Source: Candidatus Thorarchaeota archaeon MP11T_1 (GTDB lineage: Archaea > Asgardarchaeota > Thorarchaeia > Thorarchaeales > Thorarchaeaceae). From it: 6,148 bases of DNA. The notes beneath the pieces were generated by a model. The model was not told the DNA's origin. It saw only the letters and a list, made by a program, of their open reading frames with translations, and searched no databases. The stretch spans positions 1-6,148 of the forward strand of contig PJET01000100.1 of NCBI GenBank assembly GCA_002825515.1. Reading direction: 5' to 3'. Positions 1 to 4,237 of this stretch are shown in pieces; position 1 is the first letter of the stretch; each line of letters starts with the position of its first letter. A program made the position numbers and the translations under genes.

Positions 1-5
1 CGTGA

Positions 6-896
6 CTATGAAGTGCCTTTCATGATATCAGCTATATTGCCAAAGAAATGGTCAAGGGTCCTGCTTTTTTCCATATAGTCTTCAATCTTTGAGATTAGAG
101 TTTCGTCTTCTTCATGACCACCAATTGTGTTCGAAGCTACCAACGCGTGTATCTCTTCATTGAGGTCAAGGATGTTCCTAGAAGTCCGAAGGATATGGGA
201 AAGCATCCGTACAAGAATTCTTGAACTTTCAATACCCCTGATATTCAATACTTGGCTGTAGAAAATGAACTGTAACCTGTCAAGGAGCTCCATCTTGTTG
301 ACTAGCTCAACTAGAGGTTTGGGTTCGTGACTTTCGACTAGGTTTCGATTAACATCTTGCCAATAGTATTGATCCTCTAGAAGTTTTACAAGATATGACT
401 GTATAGTTTCAAAATATGGTGTAGACTCGTCAACGTCTTCAAGCTCTAGCTCTGTGAACTTGATTGCTACTTTCAGAGAAAACTCATCAAGATAACGCTT
501 GATTGATGCCTGGTCTTGAGATAGTACAAGAGCCAGAAGAATTCCATAGATACATGAGGCACAGTCAACTGTTATCTGGGATGGTCCAAGAGCATAGAGC
601 CTTATGGCTTGTAAGAGCATATCATCAGTGATGTCCTCTTTATGAATACGGATTTTGAACCCTTGAGATGAACAATAGACGCAACCATCATGTGTGTAGA
701 TTGATGTATAGCATGTCTTTCCATCTGGGATTTCAAATTGTTTCACTAAATCAAGAGTGGCTTCTTGGTTCAGTATATCAGCTGCAAAGATGGAATGCTC
801 GATGTCACAAAGACTATCATCGTTCAGACAGATTAACTCACCTTCGAAGTCTTTGTAACAAGGACAGAAGTTGTATATCGTGACTTCTTTCTCCAT
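6..896 (-). CDS. Uncharacterised protein, Cys-rich N-terminal part and helical C-terminal part
   Basis: A complete 296-residue reading frame with an ATG start and TAG stop. I do not recognise the family and assign no function. Visible in the sequence: the first ~115 residues look mixed alpha/beta and hold nine cysteines (11, 13, 23, 30, 62, 72, 75, 112, 115). These include a C-P-C at 11-13 and two CxxC pairs, C72-V-Y-C75 and C112-A-S-C115, which could bind a metal or form disulfides. From about residue 117 to the end the protein reads as amphipathic helices rich in Leu, Ile, Glu and Asp, with no Cys. There is no signal peptide and no clear membrane span, although 116-125 is a short hydrophobic stretch, so it is probably cytoplasmic. 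It lies 113 bp downstream of the kelch surface-protein gene on the same strand, so read-through is possible but not shown. The start is supported by a purine-rich GGAAGGT 7 nt upstream. That it is a real gene is well supported by its length and ordinary composition; its role is unknown. Confidence 0.85.
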   Translation of the reverse strand: MEKEVTIYNFCPCYKDFEGELICLNDDSLCDIEHSIFAADILNQEATLDLVKQFEIPDGKTCYTSIYTHDGCVYCSSQGFKIRIHKEDITDDMLLQAIRLYALGPSQITVDCASCIYGILLALVLSQDQASIKRYLDEFSLKVAIKFTELELEDVDESTPYFETIQSYLVKLLEDQYYWQDVNRNLVESHEPKPLVELVNKMELLDRLQFIFYSQVLNIRGIESSRILVRMLSHILRTSRNILDLNEEIHALVASNTIGGHEEDETLISKIEDYMEKSRTLDHFFGNIADIMKGTS

Positions 897-903
897 TAGT
901 GAA

Positions 904-910
904 ACCTTCC
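904..910 (-). promoter_or_regulatory. Ribosome binding site of the uncharacterised gene
   Basis: On the minus strand GGAAGGT lies 7 nt before the ATG at 896-894. It resembles, imperfectly, the archaeal Shine-Dalgarno consensus GGAGGTGA. Its spacing favours this ATG over the out-of-frame ATG at 912-910, which overlaps the motif itself. Confidence 0.5.
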
Positions 911-951
911 ATGTTTACATCTATCTAGACTTATTTCTATTATTTCACTAC

Positions 952-960
952 TGTATAAGA
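952..960 (-). promoter_or_regulatory. Weak TATA-like box upstream of the uncharacterised gene
   Basis: In the 113-bp spacer the minus strand reads TCTTATACA. Initiation about 25 nt downstream would leave a leader of roughly 30-40 nt before the ATG at 896. The match to an archaeal TATA box is partial and there is no clear BRE purine tract. The gene might instead be co-transcribed with the surface-protein gene upstream, since I see no terminator in the spacer. Confidence 0.2.
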
Positions 961-1009
961 CCATTCTTTGTGCCTATTGTTTGGCAGATTTATTTGATGA
1001 AGTAGGAGG

Positions 1010-3991
1010 TCATTCTTCTTCTGAAGCTACATCGGCGTTTCCACGGCTCTCATTGTTGTTATCTTCAGCCAGCTCTTGAATCGCCCGTCTGCTCTCCTCC
1101 TCCTCCTCCAAAAGCTTTCGTTTTATCCTACTTTTCTCTCTAAACAGAATATATCGGTAGCCTATAATGGAAGCAACAACACCTATCGCACCAACGAGTA
1201 TTAGTCCTATGTTCGCAACAACCCACTGCCATGCTGGAACATGCGAGTCAAGAGGGTCAAATCCGTTCATGACCTCCCAGTAGTCTGAATATGTATCCCC
1301 GTCAGTGTCAGGATTGCGGGGATCGGTCCCATTGCCCTCCTCCTCATAGTTCCTAAGTCTGTCTTCATCTGCATCTAATGACCCATCTGATGAATCGAGA
1401 GGATCAAATCCATTGTCTAGCTCCCATTTATCACTAGCAAGGTCAGCGTCGGTATCTGTACTATTTGGCCATGTATGATGTATATGGTATTCATCATAAT
1501 TAGTCAGTCCATCACCATCAAAGTCTTCATAGGTGTCATTGAGCAGAGGGTTCAATCCAAAATTGATCTCCCATCCGTCTGGCATGAGGTCATCATCTGA
1601 ATCACTATCGAGAGGTGAAGTACCATACGTGTGTACTTCTAGTCCATCTGACACGGAGTCAGCATCGCAGTCACTGTTATTGGGATCAGTGTCATATTGA
1701 TACTCTCCTAGATTCGATAGCAAATCGTTGTCAAGGTCATCGTCTGCATCATCTGTGAGTGGATTCAAACCATTGTAGTACTCCCATCCATCAGGTATAA
1801 GGTCTGAGTCCGTGTCATCATTATGATAGTCTGTGCCTATTTGTGATTCCAGATAATTCATGAGACCATCATTGTCAAAGTCCAAGTACATCTCATCATT
1901 GAGTCGATAGTTGTATACCCATGTGTCGCCCAGTAGACCCCCAGGTGCACGTCCGCCAAACAGTATGATTCTATCAGATTCGTCATCATATGCGAGGGAA
2001 TGACAACTCCTAGCTGGAGGAGGATAGAGTGAGAACATATTGGTCCATTTACCTGAGGTTTGGTCGAATGTCCACGTTTCATTGACAAATGCATCTTGAG
2101 AGTCCCCAATTGGACCTCCAGCTGCAACTACGATCTGTGACTCTAGATCATAGGAGATTGTAAAACCGAAAGGTTGGAGAGCAGTAATATGCGATAGTTC
2201 TGTCCATTCATTAGTCGTACTCTGAAACTCCCAGATATCACATGGATAATTCCCATCACCACCACCCAACAATAATCGATTGTTGCTAGAGTCATATGTC
2301 ATGCCTGCGTTATACCTGGCTGGTGGATGTACTCCAGTAGTGACATCAGTCCAAGTATTGGCAGTCAGATTATATATCCAAGTTTCATGACTAGTAGTAA
2401 AACCATCAACCACATAACTTGTAACACCTCCAAACAATACGAAGACATCAGACTCGTCATCGTATACCATACTCGCGTAGATTCTCGGACTTGGATGACT
2501 GATCGGAGACATGTTTGTCCAAGTGTTGGCATTTAGATCGTATACCCAGGTGTCATCCATATACGCCCAATTTGCACGCTCAGCTTCAGTCGATCCTCCA
2601 AACATGACTATTACGTCATTCTCCTTGCTATATGCCATACAATGACCCCCTCGTCCAGACGGTAGAACTACTGGGGACCTATTTGTCCATGTATTGCTAT
2701 TGTAATCATAGCTCCATGTGTCATTATATGGCACGCCATTCGAAGGGTCGGTTTCCGACCATCCACTAAATATGACCATTCTGTCCGACTCGTCATCATA
2801 TACTATTGGTGAACTGCATCTCATCCCTGGAGAAACAACTGGGGTCACTTGCTGCCAGTCAGAGTCAACATCATTCCACAAGTTGCTATTAGTATCGTAT
2901 GCCCAGCAGTCATGCAGAACTTCTACAGGCAAACCGGTCCAGACAATTCCTGAAAAGAGAATTACTTTATCAGACTTGCTGTCATAAGCCATCTCTCCTC
3001 GAGACCTCGGAGGTGGTTTGACATCATTGACCATCTTCTCCCAGGTCTCTGTATTTGTGTCATACTGCCAGGTTTCAGAAGCAAGATCCTCAGGAAATTC
3101 AGTCATATTCAGACAACCACCATGGAAGACCACCCTGTCTGACTCGCTGTCATACACCATATCTCCAGTTATGTTTGGGCCTTCAGTGGATATTTCAGTC
3201 CATGTGTTGGTGTTTGTATCATATGTCCAGGTGTCGTTCAATATCCTCCATTGTACAGGCTCAATTTCAAATCCGCCGAAAAGGATTATGCGATCAGACT
3301 CACTATCATATGCCAAACCGCCCCAACCTCGCTTTGGAGGTTGAATTTCTGTAGTTACATTCATCCAAGTGTTTGAAGTAAGGTTGTAGGTCCAGGTTTC
3401 CGCTATGTATTCTCCACTTAATCCGTGGTCTGGCCATCCTCCAATTAAAACCATAAGGTCTGACTCACTGTCATACGCCATTTTAGCAACCATTGGTGGT
3501 GGAGATAAAGAAGGAGCCATATTTGTCCAGGTGTTGGTGTTGTAATCATAGACCCAGGTTTGATCGTGGTTTAACCACATATAACCACTACCATACCAAT
3601 GGCCACCAAAGAGAACAATCTTGTCCGCTCCTGAATGGTATGCCATCGCATGACCATTAGTCGCAATTGGGTGGATTGTAGGTGACATATCGGTCCAAGT
3701 ATTCGTGTTATAGTCGTAGCTCCAGGTGTCAGAGTATTCAGGCTCCACATTTTCAACTGCTCCTCCGAAGAGAATGAATTTATCTGACTCCGAGTCGTAT
3801 ACCAAAGGTGCACTATGTCGTACAGGCATATCGTCAAGAGCAAGGATTGCGGTGTCTTCCTCAAGATTTACACTCGTTTTCGTTTCAGATAATTTCATTG
3901 ATTGTAAATCTAGAAATCCAACAAACGGTGACAATATCATCAAGCTCACAAGAAATAATGCAATAGCACTACCTACTACTATTCTCCTCAC
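1010..3991 (-). CDS. Surface-anchored kelch-propeller protein with Asp-rich TSP3-like stalk (copy A, complete)
   Basis: A 993-residue membrane-anchored extracellular protein, probably a binding or adhesion protein; no catalytic motif is visible and the ligand is unknown. Order of parts: residues 1-27 are a signal peptide (Arg-Arg, then a hydrophobic core). Residues ~56-697 hold 12 kelch motifs, each with a Y-D-x-E-S-D-x-hydrophobic strand ending in FGG, a variable loop, then T-W-x-Y-D and N-T-W-T. Residues ~704-916 hold about four Asp-rich repeats of the D-x-D-x-D-G / G-T-D-P / D-G-W-E / G-L-N-P-L kind, related to calcium-binding TSP3 repeats. Residues ~922-950 are one membrane helix. Residues 951-993 form a basic then acidic, probably helical cytoplasmic tail ending in Glu-Glu-Glu. 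Many N-x-S/T sequons suggest N-glycosylation. The start is GTG; the frame is closed by a TAA at 4015-4013, so no longer start exists. A tandem paralogue lies 246 bp upstream. The architecture is clear; the function is inferred. Confidence 0.93.
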   Translation of the reverse strand: MRRIVVGSAIALFLVSLMILSPFVGFLDLQSMKLSETKTSVNLEEDTAILALDDMPVRHSAPLVYDSESDKFILFGGAVENVEPEYSDTWSYDYNTNTWTDMSPTIHPIATNGHAMAYHSGADKIVLFGGHWYGSGYMWLNHDQTWVYDYNTNTWTNMAPSLSPPPMVAKMAYDSESDLMVLIGGWPDHGLSGEYIAETWTYNLTSNTWMNVTTEIQPPKRGWGGLAYDSESDRIILFGGFEIEPVQWRILNDTWTYDTNTNTWTEISTEGPNITGDMVYDSESDRVVFHGGCLNMTEFPEDLASETWQYDTNTETWEKMVNDVKPPPRSRGEMAYDSKSDKVILFSGIVWTGLPVEVLHDCWAYDTNSNLWNDVDSDWQQVTPVVSPGMRCSSPIVYDDESDRMVIFSGWSETDPSNGVPYNDTWSYDYNSNTWTNRSPVVLPSGRGGHCMAYSKENDVIVMFGGSTEAERANWAYMDDTWVYDLNANTWTNMSPISHPSPRIYASMVYDDESDVFVLFGGVTSYVVDGFTTSHETWIYNLTANTWTDVTTGVHPPARYNAGMTYDSSNNRLLLGGGDGNYPCDIWEFQSTTNEWTELSHITALQPFGFTISYDLESQIVVAAGGPIGDSQDAFVNETWTFDQTSGKWTNMFSLYPPPARSCHSLAYDDESDRIILFGGRAPGGLLGDTWVYNYRLNDEMYLDFDNDGLMNYLESQIGTDYHNDDTDSDLIPDGWEYYNGLNPLTDDADDDLDNDLLSNLGEYQYDTDPNNSDCDADSVSDGLEVHTYGTSPLDSDSDDDLMPDGWEINFGLNPLLNDTYEDFDGDGLTNYDEYHIHHTWPNSTDTDADLASDKWELDNGFDPLDSSDGSLDADEDRLRNYEEEGNGTDPRNPDTDGDTYSDYWEVMNGFDPLDSHVPAWQWVVANIGLILVGAIGVVASIIGYRYILFREKSRIKRKLLEEEEESRRAIQELAEDNNNESRGNADVASEEE
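1244..1882 (-). repeat. Asp-rich TSP3-like repeats of copy A
   Basis: Residues ~704-916 contain about four units that alternate D-x-D-x-D-G type acidic loops with D-G-W-E and G-L-N-P-L segments. Acidic loops of this type bind calcium in thrombospondin type 3 and dockerin-like repeats, so a calcium-stiffened stalk between propeller and membrane is a reasonable inference. One unit near residues 835-847 is irregular: it reads Y-H-I-H-H-T-W-P-N, where copy B has the regular Y-L-R-G-T-H-P-N, one residue shorter. Confidence 0.75.
1800..1905. repeat. 106-nt perfect repeat, copy A member (identical to 5028-5133)
   Basis: Base-by-base reading gives no mismatch over 106 nt, codon third positions included. 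It encodes the junction between the last kelch blade and the first Asp-rich repeat (about residues 696-731). After one mismatch at 1906 another 24 nt are identical. Confidence 0.9.
1901..3826 (-). repeat. Twelve-motif kelch array of copy A
   Basis: Twelve motifs of about 50-60 residues occupy residues 56-697 of copy A. Their approximate starts are residues 56, 105, 161, 214, 269, 322, 382, 440, 495, 552, 601 and 654. Motifs 1-9 are close to a common consensus. Motifs 10 and 11 are more degenerate (LLLGGG, VVAAGG). Motif 12 lacks the closing N-T-W-T strand. The repetition is also visible in the DNA, where lightly varied copies of a segment encoding Y-D-x-N-T-N-T-W-T recur, for example near 3201-3240, 3521-3560 and 2681-2720. 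This suggests growth by blade duplication. Confidence 0.85.
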
Positions 3992-4009
3992 CCATACTTC
4001 ACACTCCTC
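3989..4009 (-). promoter_or_regulatory. Translation start region of copy A: GTG start with offset Shine-Dalgarno
   Basis: The minus strand carries GAGGAG (4009-4004), then 8 nt, then an ATG (3995-3993) that is out of frame and runs into a TAG after eight codons, then the in-frame GTG (3991-3989) at a 12-nt spacing. The signal peptide begins directly at the GTG (M-R-R-I-V-V-G), so it is the only in-frame start that makes sense as read. Removing one G of the GGG at 3993-3991 would give ATG-GTG-AGG-AGA with ideal spacing. Confidence 0.55.
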
Positions 4010-4082
4010 TCTTTAGCTACATGTTATTGGTGTTTTCGGGCATTTCTTTCCAGATGGAAAATTCTCGCTCATAAGATGCAGC

Positions 4083-4092
4083 TTTAAATAAT
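4083..4092 (-). promoter_or_regulatory. Likely archaeal TATA box for copy A
   Basis: The minus strand reads ATTATTTAAA, preceded by ACAA that could serve as part of a BRE. It is the best TATA-like element in the 246-bp spacer between the two surface-protein genes. Initiation about 25 nt downstream would fall near 4062 and leave a leader of about 70 nt before the GTG. A second candidate, TTATATTA at 4115-4108, lies just upstream and cannot be excluded. Nothing else definite is seen in the spacer. Confidence 0.45.
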
Positions 4093-4237
4093 TTGTAGCA
4101 TTTGCACTAATATAAGAAACCTTCCAATCTTTGATTATGCACAAATATTACTGATTGCGAATTCAGATTGATTTGTGAGTATTCCAATATGTTCCTGCAT
4201 AGTTAGGGTATCTTGTGTCACTCGCCATCATGGCTGG

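Larger units (their letters stand above)
1010..2908. repeat. Tandem duplication, unit in copy A (pairs with 4238-6148)
   Basis: This segment aligns along its whole length with 4238-6148 in direct orientation. The offset is 3228 nt at the stop codon, 3231 in the membrane-helix region, 3228 at the start of the stalk, and 3240 at the right edge. The changes come from a few codon-multiple length differences, so both frames stay intact. Recognisable similarity ends near the stop codons; the downstream spacers (897-1009 and 3992-4237) show none by eye. Confidence 0.9.

Noticed and set aside
668..883. Plus-strand open frame opposite the uncharacterised gene, and 3726-4016 opposite the start of copy A
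   Set aside because: Short and antisense to supported genes, with no recognisable product.
1858..2127. Minus-strand open frames inside copy A in other frames (1858-2127, 3571-3864)
   Set aside because: Fully inside a well-supported gene on the same strand, with no domain of their own.
2718..3354. Plus-strand open frames at 2718-2987, 3018-3344 and 3055-3354
   Set aside because: They lie opposite the kelch coding region, and their repeated S-D-S-L-S-Y-T pattern is the antisense reading of the kelch Y-D-S-E-S-D codons.
3914..3991. Twin-arginine export signal in copy A (Arg-Arg at residues 2-3)
   Set aside because: The Arg pair is at the extreme N-terminus without the S/T-R-R-x-F-L-K context; an ordinary Sec-type signal fits better.
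4151..4166. CTGA...TCAG inverted repeat in the spacer
   Set aside because: Only four contiguous pairs; expected by chance.
4224..4234. GCCAT-C-ATGGC dyad just past the stop of copy B as a terminator
   Set aside because: The arms are 5 bp around a single base, too tight for a hairpin, and no T-run follows on the minus strand.
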